From positions 978,501 to 1,042,500 of the forward strand of contig AP019701.1 in the NCBI GenBank assembly GCA_006738865.1: 64,000 nucleotides of DNA, given 5' to 3'. Under the pieces are notes generated by a model. The model made no database searches, was not told the origin of the DNA, and saw only the letters and a list, made by a program, of their open reading frames with translations. Positions 32,688 to 41,755 of this stretch are shown piece after piece (position 1 is the stretch's first letter; the number at the start of each line of letters is the position of its first letter). Made by a program: the position numbers and the translations under genes. The stretch is from Allostella sp. ATCC 35155. GTDB lineage: Bacteria; Pseudomonadota; Alphaproteobacteria; ATCC43930; Allostellaceae.

Positions 32688-33722
32688 TTGAGCCATCGTC
32701 TCCGTGCCTTCCTTCTCGCCGCTTTCCTCGCTCCGGCGGTGGCCGTCGCCAACCCCGCCGTTCCGGAGCGTTGGCCGCAGTCGCCGACCGTCGAGGGGCA
32801 GGCGCTGCGGATTCCGAGCATCAGCCCGTTTGTGCCGCGCGACATCGGCGCGGAGACGCGCCGCACCGATGCGGTCGTCACCTGGTTTGCGCCCAAGGGC
32901 GCCTCGGCCGACCGCAAGGCGCCGGCCGTGGTGCTCCTGCATGGCTCGGGCGGCGTCATGGAGGCGCGCGAGATGACTTATGGCCGGCAGCTGGCGGCCA
33001 TGGGGATCGGCGCGGCGGTGATCGACGTCTTCGCCGCCCGGCGCGATCTGGCGACCAGCTTCGTCGACCGCATCATCGAGATCACCGAGACCATGGCGAT
33101 CGCGGACGCCTATGCCACCCTGGCCTGGCTGCAGGCGCGGCCGGAGATCGACGCTGAACGGGTGGCCCTCTGGGGCTTCTCCTACGGCGCCATGTCCAGC
33201 ATCTTTGCCGCCAACAAGGGGATCGCCGACCGCCTGGCCGGGCACTTCGACCTCGGGTCGACGCGGTTTGCCGGCCATGTCGCCTTCTACGGACCCTGCA
33301 TCACGACCTTCGAGAGCGTGCGGACGACCGGGGCGCCGGTGCTGATGGCCTGGGGCGACGCCGACGAACTGATGAATCCGGAGCGCTGCAACGCACTGGC
33401 GGCGGAGCTGCGGGCGGGCGGCTCGGAGGTGCGGACGGTGGTATATCCCGGCGCCTATCACCAGTGGGACGGCGCCTGGGCCGGCCCGCGCCGGATCGGG
33501 CGCCTGCTCGACGGCTGCGGCTTCCGGGTCGACGACGACCTTGTCGTCCGCACCGACGGCATCGGGATACCGATGACGAGCCCCTTCACGCGCAAGCTGA
33601 TGCTGGCGCTCTGCGTCGGGTCGGAGGGCTATCTCCTGGGCCGGGACGATGCCGTGCGGGAGCGCTCGAACCGTGAGGTGGCGGCCTTCCTGAGCCGGGT
33701 CTTCGCGGGCGTCGGCGGCTGA
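32688..33722 (+). CDS. Secreted dienelactone hydrolase-family alpha/beta hydrolase
   Basis: 344 residues from TTG 32688, selected because GGGGA lies 7 nt upstream and the start opens a signal peptide (SHRLRAFLLAAFLAPAVAVA); no in-frame ATG is close. The alpha/beta-hydrolase fold shows the oxyanion region VVLLHGSGGVMEAR, nucleophile elbow GFSYGAM, acid in MAWGDADELM and His in YPGAYHQWDGAW. An insertion near the C-terminus (GIPMTSPFTRKLMLALCVGSEGYLLG) is not typical of classic dienelactone hydrolases. The GH3-type gene follows 5 nt later. Confidence 0.8.
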   Translation: MSHRLRAFLLAAFLAPAVAVANPAVPERWPQSPTVEGQALRIPSISPFVPRDIGAETRRTDAVVTWFAPKGASADRKAPAVVLLHGSGGVMEAREMTYGRQLAAMGIGAAVIDVFAARRDLATSFVDRIIEITETMAIADAYATLAWLQARPEIDAERVALWGFSYGAMSSIFAANKGIADRLAGHFDLGSTRFAGHVAFYGPCITTFESVRTTGAPVLMAWGDADELMNPERCNALAAELRAGGSEVRTVVYPGAYHQWDGAWAGPRRIGRLLDGCGFRVDDDLVVRTDGIGIPMTSPFTRKLMLALCVGSEGYLLGRDDAVRERSNREVAAFLSRVFAGVGG

Positions 33723-33727
33723 GGCCC

Positions 33728-35242
33728 GTGGCGTTGGACGCGACCCCGATCTTCCGGCTGGCGGCTGCCCTGCGCCGGCGGCGGCTGGCCGCACTCGATC
33801 CGGTCGCGACGCAGCGCCGGACGCTGCAGGGGCTGCTGAACCGGGCGGCCGGCACCCGCTTCGGGCGCGAGCACGGCTTCGACCGCATCGCCGACGTCGC
33901 CGATTTCCAGCGGGCGGTGCCGCTGCGGCGCTACGAGGAGTTCTGGAACGAGTACTGGCAGCCGGAGTTTCCGCGGCTCCATGACGTCACCTGGCCCGGC
34001 CTGATCCGGCATTTCGCGGTCAGCAGCGGGACGACGGCCGGCCGGACCAAGTACCTGCCGCTGACGCCGGCCATGCGGCGATCGAACGTGCGCGCGGCCT
34101 TCGACGTCGTCGCCTATCATCTGGGCGTCCGGCCGCGGAGCCGCATGTTCGCCGGCCGCAGCCTGATGCTGGGCGGCAGCACGGCGCTGGTCGAGGAGGC
34201 GCCCGGCATCTTCTCGGGCGACCTCAGCGGCATCGCCGCCAAGACCATGCCGGTCTGGGCCGGCCGCTTCTCCTTTCCCGGGCCGGAACTGGCGCTGCTC
34301 GCCGACTGGGAGGAGAAGCTGGAGCGGCTGGCGCGCGAATCCCTCGACCTGCCGATCCGCGCCGTCACCGGCACGCCGAGCTGGCTGCTGATCCTGCTGG
34401 AACGGGTGCGCGAACTGCGCCGGGCGCGGGACGGCGACGACCGGCCCTATCCCGACCTCGACCTGCTGGTGCATGGTGGCGTCCGCTTCGACGGCTATCG
34501 GCGCCGCTTCGAGGCGCTGCTGGCCGGCACCGACGCCGAGCTGCGCGAGGTCTATCCGGCGAGCGAGGGCTTCATCGCCGGCGCCGACCGCCGGCCGGGC
34601 GAGGGGATGCGCCTCAACCTCGACCATGGGCTCTTCTTCGAGTTCGTGCCGGTGGAGGAGCTGGATCGTCCGAACCCGACGCGCCACTGGGTCGCCGATG
34701 CCGAGCCGGGGATCGACTATGCGCTGGTGATGAGCACCTGCGCCGGCCTCTTCGCCTATGTCGTGGGCGACACCGTCCGCCTCGTCGACCGGGTGCCGCC
34801 GCGCGTGCTGGTGACCGGGCGCACGGCCTACGGCATGTCCGCCTTCGGCGAGCACCTGATCGGCGAGGAGGTGGAGCGGGCGGCCGCCGCGGCCGCGGCG
34901 GCGCTCGATGCCGACATCACCGACTTCGCGATGATGGCGGTCTATCCCGAGCATCCGGGCGAGCTCGGCGGCCACCGCTGGGTGGTCGAACTGGCACAGG
35001 CCATGCCGGCCGGAGCGGCCGCTCGCTTCGCCGCGGTGCTCGACGCGACCCTGTCGGAACTCAACGACGACTACCGCGCGCACCGCTCCGGCATGGCCCC
35101 GCCGCAGGTGATCCTGGTGCCGCCCGGCAGCTTCGCCGCCTGGATGAAGCATCGGGGGCGCTTCGGCGGGCAGAACAAGGTGCCGCGGATCATCAACGAT
35201 GCGGCCCTGGCGGCCGACCTCACCGGCTTCGTATCGCAGTGA
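33728..35242 (+). CDS. GH3 auxin-responsive promoter-family protein
   Basis: 504 residues from GTG 33728. The protein resembles GH3 acyl-acid amido synthetases, adenylate-forming enzymes best known from plants: QGLLNRAAGTRFGREHGFDRI and FAVSSGTTAGRTKYLPLTPAM (the P-loop-like SSGTTAGRTKYLP motif), FSGDLSGIAAKTMP, YPASEGFIAGA, YVVGDTVRLV and VTGRTAYGMSAFGEHLIGEEVERA. A role in acyl activation or amide formation is inferred; bacterial members of this type are poorly characterised. It is 5 nt downstream of the hydrolase, so a coupled pair is likely. Confidence 0.83.
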   Translation: MALDATPIFRLAAALRRRRLAALDPVATQRRTLQGLLNRAAGTRFGREHGFDRIADVADFQRAVPLRRYEEFWNEYWQPEFPRLHDVTWPGLIRHFAVSSGTTAGRTKYLPLTPAMRRSNVRAAFDVVAYHLGVRPRSRMFAGRSLMLGGSTALVEEAPGIFSGDLSGIAAKTMPVWAGRFSFPGPELALLADWEEKLERLARESLDLPIRAVTGTPSWLLILLERVRELRRARDGDDRPYPDLDLLVHGGVRFDGYRRRFEALLAGTDAELREVYPASEGFIAGADRRPGEGMRLNLDHGLFFEFVPVEELDRPNPTRHWVADAEPGIDYALVMSTCAGLFAYVVGDTVRLVDRVPPRVLVTGRTAYGMSAFGEHLIGEEVERAAAAAAAALDADITDFAMMAVYPEHPGELGGHRWVVELAQAMPAGAAARFAAVLDATLSELNDDYRAHRSGMAPPQVILVPPGSFAAWMKHRGRFGGQNKVPRIINDAALAADLTGFVSQ

Positions 35243-35243
35243 G

Positions 35244-35993
35244 TCAGGGGACGCGGGCGAAGCCGAGCAGCCGGTCGATGCTGGCCAGCGTGTAGGTGAA
35301 GGTGCCGACCTTGGGGGTCTTGTTGCCCTCGACGGTCCGGACGATGCCGTCGGCATAGCTGTGGACGAGGCCGACATGGCCCTGCCAGCCGCCGGGCGCG
35401 CCGCGCCACCAGCAGACGACGTCGCCGGGCTGCGGCGGGTCGTCATCGGTCGGGGTCACGGCGCAGCCGCGGTCGCGCAGCTTCTTCAGCACGTCGCGGG
35501 CACCCAGCGAATAGGGGTAGGGCATGGGCTGGCCGGAGTTCTGGAAGCACCAGCTGACGAAGCCGGCGCACCAGTCCGCCGGCGGCGCCAGGATTCGATT
35601 GAGGTAGCGGGCGACGTGCGGCCCCATGTTGTTGCCGCCGATCTCGCCGCAGCCGGCGGCGAGTTCGCCGAGCGCGGCCTGCAGGGCGCCGCGCGCGGTC
35701 GGCGAGCCGCCGGTCGCCGGCATGGCGAGGCCGCCGGCCGGCACGACCGGCGGCGCCGGCTGCATACGGCCGAGGCGGCGGGCGATTGCGGCCTCCGTCA
35801 CCGGCCCGACGATGCCGTCGACGACCAGCGGCCGGCCGACGCTGTCGGCGTTCTGCATCTGGAACGCCTTGACCGCGCGCGCCAGCGCATCGCCGAAATC
35901 GGCGGACGGCGTTCCCTGATGATAGCCGAGCTGGATGAGATCCTGGGCGAGGCGGGCAACCGCGGGCCCGCTCGAACCGCGCTTCAACACCAT
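35244..35993 (-). CDS. Peptidoglycan-binding domain plus CHAP/NlpC-type amidase
   Basis: 249-residue cell-wall hydrolase candidate. Residues 1-75 form a PG_binding_1 domain (RGSSGPAVARLAQDLIQLGYHQG to DGIVGPVTEAAIARRLG). After a Pro-rich linker comes a cysteine amidase/peptidase domain: PPADWCAGFVSWCFQNSGQP with the catalytic Cys, GDVVCWW, and GHVGLVHSYADG with the His. No signal peptide is visible, so export would need a holin, a secretion system or lysis, as for endolysins and effector amidases. Start ATG 35993. The response-regulator gene lies 23 nt upstream. Confidence 0.78.
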   Translation of the reverse strand: MVLKRGSSGPAVARLAQDLIQLGYHQGTPSADFGDALARAVKAFQMQNADSVGRPLVVDGIVGPVTEAAIARRLGRMQPAPPVVPAGGLAMPATGGSPTARGALQAALGELAAGCGEIGGNNMGPHVARYLNRILAPPADWCAGFVSWCFQNSGQPMPYPYSLGARDVLKKLRDRGCAVTPTDDDPPQPGDVVCWWRGAPGGWQGHVGLVHSYADGIVRTVEGNKTPKVGTFTYTLASIDRLLGFARVP

Positions 35994-36016
35994 CGCTGCC
36001 CCTCCCGGGTGCGCCC

Positions 36017-36382
36017 CTACGGGCGTTCGTCCGGCGGCAACGCGGCGAGACAGCGCAGCAACTGATCGGCCTCGAAGGGCTTGGAGAGGAAGGTCGCCCC
36101 GGCCGGAACGGTGCCCAACTGCGACGGCGCATAGCCGGACAGCACCACTATAGGCAGCATCGGCCAGCGGCGGCGGACGATCTGCGCCAATTCGAGGCCA
36201 TTCATGGTGCCCGGCATGCGGACGTCGGTGACGACGGCGGAGATGTCCGCCTGGGATTCGAGCAGCGGCAGGGCGCCGTCGGCGCTGGGCGCCTCCAGCA
36301 CCTCGAAGCCGGCGTCGAGCAGATGATCCGCCGTCACGAGGCGGACCAGGGGGTCGTCGTCGACGACCAGAACTTTCGCCAC
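36017..36382 (-). CDS. Single-domain response regulator (CheY-like receiver)
   Basis: 121 residues from GTG 36382 (no in-frame ATG; GAGGG lies about 8 nt upstream). It is a stand-alone receiver: acidic cluster VVDDDP near the N-terminus, phosphoacceptor Asp in VVTDVRMPG, Ser in VVLSGYAPS at the Thr/Ser switch position, and Lys in FLSKPFEADQLL. No output domain, so it acts by protein contact or in a phosphorelay. No histidine kinase gene is nearby. 36383-36522, between this gene and the next, contains nothing I recognise. Confidence 0.83.
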   Translation of the reverse strand: MAKVLVVDDDPLVRLVTADHLLDAGFEVLEAPSADGALPLLESQADISAVVTDVRMPGTMNGLELAQIVRRRWPMLPIVVLSGYAPSQLGTVPAGATFLSKPFEADQLLRCLAALPPDERP

Positions 36383-36522
36383 CGACTGGACCCTCGTGGC
36401 TGAACCGATGACCGCAAGGTATGCGTCGCTGGTGGTGGGGCAAGCACGGAATTTGTGCAGCCGGCCCGCATGCTGCCCCCGACCCCGCGATTGGGCGCGC
36501 CCTGTGGCCGGATGGCCGCGTT

Positions 36523-37521
36523 TCAGCGGCCGGCCTCGATGGTGACGCCGTGGGGCTCGCTGGCTTCCGCCAGCATCGCGGCGTCGGCATCGTGCGCGAT
36601 GATGACGATCGCGCCGATCGAGTCGGAACCGTCGGTGCCCGGCACCCGCATGGGCGGCGAGAAGACGGTGCCCACTCCCTGGACGAGAACCAGCCCGTCC
36701 ACGCCGTCGACCCGCACGAAGCCCTTGGCCCGCAGCAGCCGGTCGCCGCAGCGGGCCGCCAGATCCTCGATCCAGGCGGCGACGGCGTCCCATGGCAGCC
36801 CGTCGGGGACGCGGGCGAGGAAGACGCCGATGCGCGGATGCAGCAGCGAGCGCAGCCCGACCAGACCCGGATTGGGCGGTGGCGCGAGGCCGGCACCCGG
36901 CGCGAAAGCCAGTGCGGCCCGCCGCGCCCGATCGGGCTCCGCGACGATGCGTGCGAAGGGGTTGAGCGCCCGAGCGGCGCGCGCGCCGGCCCCCGCGGAG
37001 GTGGCGTCGGGCAGGTCGAGGCGGCTGAGGACGATCGTGCGCGCGGCGGCGATCTGGGCCGCGGCCTCCTCGAAATGCTGGGCGTGCTCGGCCCCCTGGC
37101 CGGGGTGGAAGGTCGCCAGGACCCGCACCCGGAAGTCGTGCCGGCCGAGGTCGGTGAGCGAGCGGATGACCGGCCCCGGGCGCGAAAGGCCGCTGCATTC
37201 GAGGATCATGCGGCGGAACGGCGGCTCCCCGGCGGCCTCCCGCTCGGCCACCAAGCGCTCGACCGTCCCGACCAGCTCGTTGCCGATCGAGCAGCAGACG
37301 CAGCCGTTGGCGAGCATGGCGAGCGGCAGGTCGCCGCCCATCTGCCCCCCGGCGGTACGGCCGACCACTGCGCCGTCGACGTCGAACGCGCCGACATCGT
37401 TGACCAGGATCGCCGTGTCGGCCGCCTCCGGCAGCGCCAGCCAGTCGAGGAGGAGGGTGGTCTTGCCGCTGCCGAGGAACCCGCAGAGGATGTGGAAATC
37501 GGTGCCGGCCGGCCCGCTCAC
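36523..37521 (-). CDS. CobW-family G3E GTPase, second copy
   Basis: 332 residues from GTG 37521, which overlaps the amidohydrolase stop as GTGA. Walker A is [16 protein letters not shown] (residues 11-26), VNDVGAFDVDG is the switch region, NGCVCCSIGNELVG the Cys-rich metal motif, and LSRLDLPD replaces the usual NKxD/SKxD guanine motif. Less canonical than the copy at 14452. Being coupled to a metal-dependent amidohydrolase gene suggests that enzyme as client, but this is inference. Confidence 0.82.
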   Translation of the reverse strand: MSGPAGTDFHILCGFLGSGKTTLLLDWLALPEAADTAILVNDVGAFDVDGAVVGRTAGGQMGGDLPLAMLANGCVCCSIGNELVGTVERLVAEREAAGEPPFRRMILECSGLSRPGPVIRSLTDLGRHDFRVRVLATFHPGQGAEHAQHFEEAAAQIAAARTIVLSRLDLPDATSAGAGARAARALNPFARIVAEPDRARRAALAFAPGAGLAPPPNPGLVGLRSLLHPRIGVFLARVPDGLPWDAVAAWIEDLAARCGDRLLRAKGFVRVDGVDGLVLVQGVGTVFSPPMRVPGTDGSDSIGAIVIIAHDADAAMLAEASEPHGVTIEAGR

Positions 37522-39110
37522 GGCACCGGCAGCTCGGGCGAGGCGGCGCGGCTGGCGGCCACCATCTCGCGCACGTCGGCGAGCAGCTGGTCGACGTCGT
37601 AGATGATGCCGCCGCGGATGGTGTAGCGCAGGGCGCGCGGCCATTCCGTCTTCTTCGTGCCCTCGTCGTAGCGCATCGCGCCGGTGGCGTAGAGCAGCTT
37701 GAAGTCCGACAGCGGGTTCTCGTCATGGACCAGGAGGTCGGCCGACTTGCCGATCTCGATGCTGCCCGTCTCCTGCTCCAGGCCCAGCAGCTCGGCGCCC
37801 TGGATGGTGGCGGCGCGCAGCACCTCGAGCGGGGTGAAGCCCGCCTCCTGCAGCAGCTCCAGTTCGCGGACATAGCCGAAGCCGAAGGTCTGGAAGATGA
37901 AGCCCGAATCCGAGCCCGTGCAGACGCGCCCGCCGCGATTCTTGAACTCGTTGATGAACTGCATCCACAGCCGGTAGTTCTGTTTCCAGTCGACCTCGTT
38001 GCCGATCGACCAGCGATGCCAGTAGCTGCCATGGCCGCCGCTCGCCGGCTGGTAATAGTTCCACAGGCCGGCATAGGTGTAGTCGCGATGCCAGTCGGCC
38101 CGCCGCGTGCGCATCAGGTCGCGGTTGGCGTCGTAGATCGAGAAGGTCGGGACGAAGGTGAAGCCGAGTTCGAGGAACTCGTCCATCACGGCGTTCCACT
38201 TGGCGCTGCCGGGCTGCGCTGCCTGACGGAAGGTCTGGCCGGCGAAGGCGAAGCGGAAATACTCGTCGCCGTAGTCGTAGTCCGGCGTGTAGTCCTGGAT
38301 GACGCGGTCCTCGAACAGGGATTCGCCCAGCCCGTAATAGTGCTCCTGGCTGCCGAGGCCCCAGCGCGCGGTCGTCAGCGTGTTCATCCGCGTCACCGCC
38401 TGCTGCGCATGGTGGCAGCCGGAGCGCAGGCCGACCTGGCGGCACTCGTCGAGCGCGGCCTGCATGATGGCCGGCGGCGCGCCGAAGAACTTGATGCCGT
38501 CGGCGCCCTTCTCCTTCACCGCCCGCAGCCACTCGCGCGCCTGGGCGGGCGTGTGGATGGTCTTGACCATGTCGTTGACGGCCGGGAAATAGGCATAGGC
38601 GACCATGCGCGGCGCGGCGATCTCGTTGCGCGCGGCGCGATCGCGCTGGTCGAGCGTCCAGGCCAGACCGTTGAGGCAGCCCATCTCGCGCACCGTCGTC
38701 ACGCCGTGGGCGAGCCACAGCTTGTAGACATAGTCGGCCGGCGCCATCGGGCCCGACATGGCGTGGTAGGGGGTGCCGACATGGCCGTGGCAGTCGATGA
38801 AGCCGGGCGTCACCCACTTGCCGCGGCAGTCGATCTCATGGTCGCCGGGCCTCGGCCGCAGCTCGTCGCGCATGATGCGCTTGGGCAGGCCGACCTTGTC
38901 CATCGCCGCGATGCGGCCGTTCTCGACCACGATGTCGACGGGGCTGATCGGCGGCGCGCCGGTGCCGTCGATGATGGTGGCGCCGCGCAGGACGAGGCGG
39001 GGGAAGGGGCCGATGCCGCGGTCGCGGGTCGTCGCCTTCTCGACCGCCGGCAATCCTGACGCGTTGAGCTTCCGGATGCGCTCTTCGCCGATCTCGGCCA
39101 GTTCCACCAT
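37518..39110 (-). CDS. Amidohydrolase-superfamily protein
   Basis: 530-residue metal-dependent hydrolase (imidazolonepropionase/prolidase-like branch). RLVLRGATIIDGTGAPPISPVDIVVENGRIAAMD starts the beta-sandwich; GKWVTPGFIDCHGHVG carries the HxH metal ligands, GADGIKFFGAPP a possible bridging Lys, SGCHHAQQ and LGSQEHYYGLGE later His, and CTGSDSG the catalytic Asp. ATG 39110 is used; the longer frame adds 64 unlikely residues. No signal peptide. The overlapping CobW gene downstream may supply its metal. Substrate unknown. Confidence 0.82.
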   Translation of the reverse strand: MVELAEIGEERIRKLNASGLPAVEKATTRDRGIGPFPRLVLRGATIIDGTGAPPISPVDIVVENGRIAAMDKVGLPKRIMRDELRPRPGDHEIDCRGKWVTPGFIDCHGHVGTPYHAMSGPMAPADYVYKLWLAHGVTTVREMGCLNGLAWTLDQRDRAARNEIAAPRMVAYAYFPAVNDMVKTIHTPAQAREWLRAVKEKGADGIKFFGAPPAIMQAALDECRQVGLRSGCHHAQQAVTRMNTLTTARWGLGSQEHYYGLGESLFEDRVIQDYTPDYDYGDEYFRFAFAGQTFRQAAQPGSAKWNAVMDEFLELGFTFVPTFSIYDANRDLMRTRRADWHRDYTYAGLWNYYQPASGGHGSYWHRWSIGNEVDWKQNYRLWMQFINEFKNRGGRVCTGSDSGFIFQTFGFGYVRELELLQEAGFTPLEVLRAATIQGAELLGLEQETGSIEIGKSADLLVHDENPLSDFKLLYATGAMRYDEGTKKTEWPRALRYTIRGGIIYDVDQLLADVREMVAASRAASPELPVP

Positions 39111-39214
39111 GATCCCGCCGCCCCTCTTCGCCACCGGTCGCGGCATCATAGCTGAAGCGCAATTGCTGCAAAGAGCGGGAGGGTAGGATCGCGCCCGCAA
39201 TCGGAGATCGCCCC

Positions 39215-40327
39215 TTGCCGACCCGCCGCCATGTCCTCGCCGCCGCCGGAGCCGCCGCCATGACCGCAGCCCTGCCCAGCTTCGCCAGTCCGGCCCGCCC
39301 ATTCGAAGCGGTGACGCCGGCCGAGGCCGGCTTCGCCCCGGATCTCGCCGAGCGCTTCGCGGGTTTCGAGGCGGCCGGCCGCCTGCCGGGGCTGCACGGG
39401 CTCGTCGCGTTGCGCCATGGCCGGCTCTTCTTCGAGCGCTATCGCAGCGGCCCGGATGCGAGCTGGGGGACTCGCCTCGGCATCGTGGATTTCGGGCCGG
39501 AGACGCTGCACGACCTGCGCTCGGTGACCAAGAGCATCGTCGGCCTGCTCTACGGCATCGCGCTCGCCGCGGGCCGGGTGCCGGCGCCCGACCAGCCGCT
39601 GCTGGCGCAGTTCCCGGAATATCCCGACCTCGCGGCCGATTCGGCGCGGGCGCGCCTGCGGATCGAGCATGTGCTGACCATGACGCTCGGCCTGGAGTGG
39701 AACGAGAGCTTGCCCTACACGACCGTCGCCAACAGCGAGATCGCGATGGAGATGGCGCCCGACCGCTGGCGCTTCGTGCTGGAGCGGCCGGTGGTCGCCG
39801 AGCCCGGCCAGGGCTGGACCTACAATGGCGGCGCCACCGCGCTGCTCGGCCGCCTGATCGAGCGTGGCACGGGGATGGAACTGCCGGACTATGCCCGCAC
39901 CGTGCTTTTCGATCCGCTCGGGATTGGGCCGACCGGGTGGCTCGGCGGGCTGACCGACGGCAAGCCGTCCGCGGCCTCCGGCCTCCGGATGCGCCCGCGC
40001 GATCTGGCGCGGATCGGCCAGATGGTGCTCGACCGCGGCGTCGCGGACGGCCGGCAGATCGTTCCGGCCGACTGGCTCGCCGCCAGCTTCCGCCCCCTGG
40101 CGCGGCTGCCCGATGGGCGCGGCTACGGCTATCACTGGTATCTCGGCCGCTTCGACCGGGGTGGCTTCTGGCGCTGCGCCATCGGCAATGGCGGCCAGCG
40201 CCTCTTCGTCTGGCCGGAGCCCGGCCTCGTGGTGGCGATCACGGCGGGCAACTACGACGATCCGGAACAATGGCGGACGCCGATCGACCTCGTGCGGGAG
40301 GTGATCCTGCCGGCGCTGGCGGTCTGA
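39215..40327 (+). CDS. Exported serine hydrolase, class C beta-lactamase family
   Basis: 370 residues from TTG 39215. The N-terminus PTRRHVLAAAGAAAMTAALPSFA has a twin-Arg and hydrophobic core consistent with Tat export. Active-site motifs of the serine beta-lactamase/DD-peptidase fold: SxxK in LRSVTKSIVGLLYG, YxN in WTYNGGATALLG and a late CAIGNGGQRLFVWP in place of KTG. The role may be esterase or peptidase rather than beta-lactam resistance. It diverges from the amidohydrolase; the 104-nt gap has no obvious motif beyond a GGGAGGG ribosome site. Confidence 0.83.
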   Translation: MPTRRHVLAAAGAAAMTAALPSFASPARPFEAVTPAEAGFAPDLAERFAGFEAAGRLPGLHGLVALRHGRLFFERYRSGPDASWGTRLGIVDFGPETLHDLRSVTKSIVGLLYGIALAAGRVPAPDQPLLAQFPEYPDLAADSARARLRIEHVLTMTLGLEWNESLPYTTVANSEIAMEMAPDRWRFVLERPVVAEPGQGWTYNGGATALLGRLIERGTGMELPDYARTVLFDPLGIGPTGWLGGLTDGKPSAASGLRMRPRDLARIGQMVLDRGVADGRQIVPADWLAASFRPLARLPDGRGYGYHWYLGRFDRGGFWRCAIGNGGQRLFVWPEPGLVVAITAGNYDDPEQWRTPIDLVREVILPALAV

Positions 40328-40480
40328 CCGGCGGCCGTTGCACGAAATCGGCTTCGGACCTGCCCGTTTCGTGTGCAGCGGCCCGGCGGCCCTGGCTATA
40401 GTGCCGGCCCCCCCCGTCGCCCATCCGCGTGCGACGGCCTGCCCCGCATATTCGCCCGCGCCCGATGCGGGACGGAGATC

Positions 40481-41728
40481 ATGGTTCGCCCGTTCAATCG
40501 CCGCTCCCCGTCCGGGCTGGTGCTGCCCGCGCTGGGCTCGACGCTGCTGGTCCAGGTCGTCAGCTCGCTCGGTGCCGGCGCGACGCCGCTGCTCGGCCCG
40601 TTCCTGACCCAGCGCTGGGGCGTTCCGACCGAGAGCATCGGCTACGTCACGGCGATGCAGTCGGCCGGCATATGCTGGTACCTCGCCGGCGGCAGCCCGA
40701 TGCTGGCACATTTCGGGGCGATCCGGTCCCTCCAGATCGGCCTCGCCGCCGTGGCCCTCGGTCTCTTCCTGCTGTCGCAGCCGCTCATGCCGGTGGCGAT
40801 GGCGGGCGCCCTCCTGATCGGCCTCGGCCTCGCGCCGAACACGCCGGCCGGCAGCCAGATCCTGATGCGCGCCGCGCCGCCCGCCCATCGCGGCCTGATC
40901 TTCTCGATCAAGCAGGCGGGGGTGCCGGGCGGGGGTGCGCTGGCCGGCGTGGTGGTGCCGCTGCTGCTGGTCTGGCTCGGCTTTCCCGGCGCCATCTGGC
41001 TCTTGGCGGCGGTCCTGATCGCGGTCGCGCTGTCGGTGCAGGTCGTCCGCCGCAGGCTGGATGGCGAGGGCGGCCCGCGCCATCCGGACTGGCCGCGGAT
41101 GTTCGTATCGCCGCACAGTTTCACGCACGCCGTCCGCATCCTGAAGGAAAGCCCGAACCTCGGGATGCTGACGGCGATCGGCGTCTCCTATTCCGTCCTG
41201 CAGGCCTGCGTGACGGGCTTCACCGCGACCTACATGGTCGTCCGCCATGGCCACGGCCTGGCGGCGGCGGGCCTCCTCATGGCGACCCTGCTGGCGACGA
41301 GCGCAGTCGCGCGGATCGTCTTCGGCTGGCTGGGTGACCGCATGGGGCCGCAGCGGGGCTCGCTGCTCCTCGTGCTGCTGGCGCTGGGGTCGAGCGGCGC
41401 CATCCTGGTCATGGTGCTGGCCGCCGGCAGCGGATCCTGGGTGGTCTATGGCTGCATGGCGCTGGTCGGTGCCACGGCGATGGGCTGGAACGGCATCCAC
41501 ATGGCCGAACTGGCCCGCACGGCGCCCGTCGGCCGGGTCAGCGAAGTGACCTCGGCGGCCAGCCTCTTCGGCTTCGTCGGCTCGGTCTGCGGCCCGCTGG
41601 TCTTCGCGCTCGCCGTCAGCCGGACGGGCAGCTTCGACTGGGCCTATCTCGGCGCGGCGGGCCAGCTCGCGGCGTTCGCCGTCTTTGCGATGTGGTGGGG
41701 TAGGGCAGGAGCTCGCCCGAAGCGATGA
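40481..41728 (+). CDS. Major facilitator superfamily transporter
   Basis: 415-residue, roughly 12-span inner-membrane carrier. ATG 40481 follows GGACGGAG. Hydrophobic segments alternate from GLVLPALGSTLLVQVVSSLG to YLGAAGQLAAFAVFAMWW; IFSIKQAGVPGGGALAGVVVPLLL lies in the N-half and FGWLGDRMGPQRGSLLL is the loop 8-9 counterpart of the MFS G-x-x-D-R motif. Substrate unknown; homologues are often annotated as YbfB- or CynX-like. Not tightly linked to neighbours, apart from lying 153 nt after the serine hydrolase. Confidence 0.85.
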   Translation: MVRPFNRRSPSGLVLPALGSTLLVQVVSSLGAGATPLLGPFLTQRWGVPTESIGYVTAMQSAGICWYLAGGSPMLAHFGAIRSLQIGLAAVALGLFLLSQPLMPVAMAGALLIGLGLAPNTPAGSQILMRAAPPAHRGLIFSIKQAGVPGGGALAGVVVPLLLVWLGFPGAIWLLAAVLIAVALSVQVVRRRLDGEGGPRHPDWPRMFVSPHSFTHAVRILKESPNLGMLTAIGVSYSVLQACVTGFTATYMVVRHGHGLAAAGLLMATLLATSAVARIVFGWLGDRMGPQRGSLLLVLLALGSSGAILVMVLAAGSGSWVVYGCMALVGATAMGWNGIHMAELARTAPVGRVSEVTSAASLFGFVGSVCGPLVFALAVSRTGSFDWAYLGAAGQLAAFAVFAMWWGRAGARPKR

Positions 41729-41755
41729 GCGGCGCCCGGTTGCCCTCCACCGGGC

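Noticed and set aside
39215..40327. Beta-lactam resistance gene
   Set aside because: It has SxxK and YxN but no clear KTG motif, and the family is dominated by esterases and peptidases; resistance cannot be claimed.
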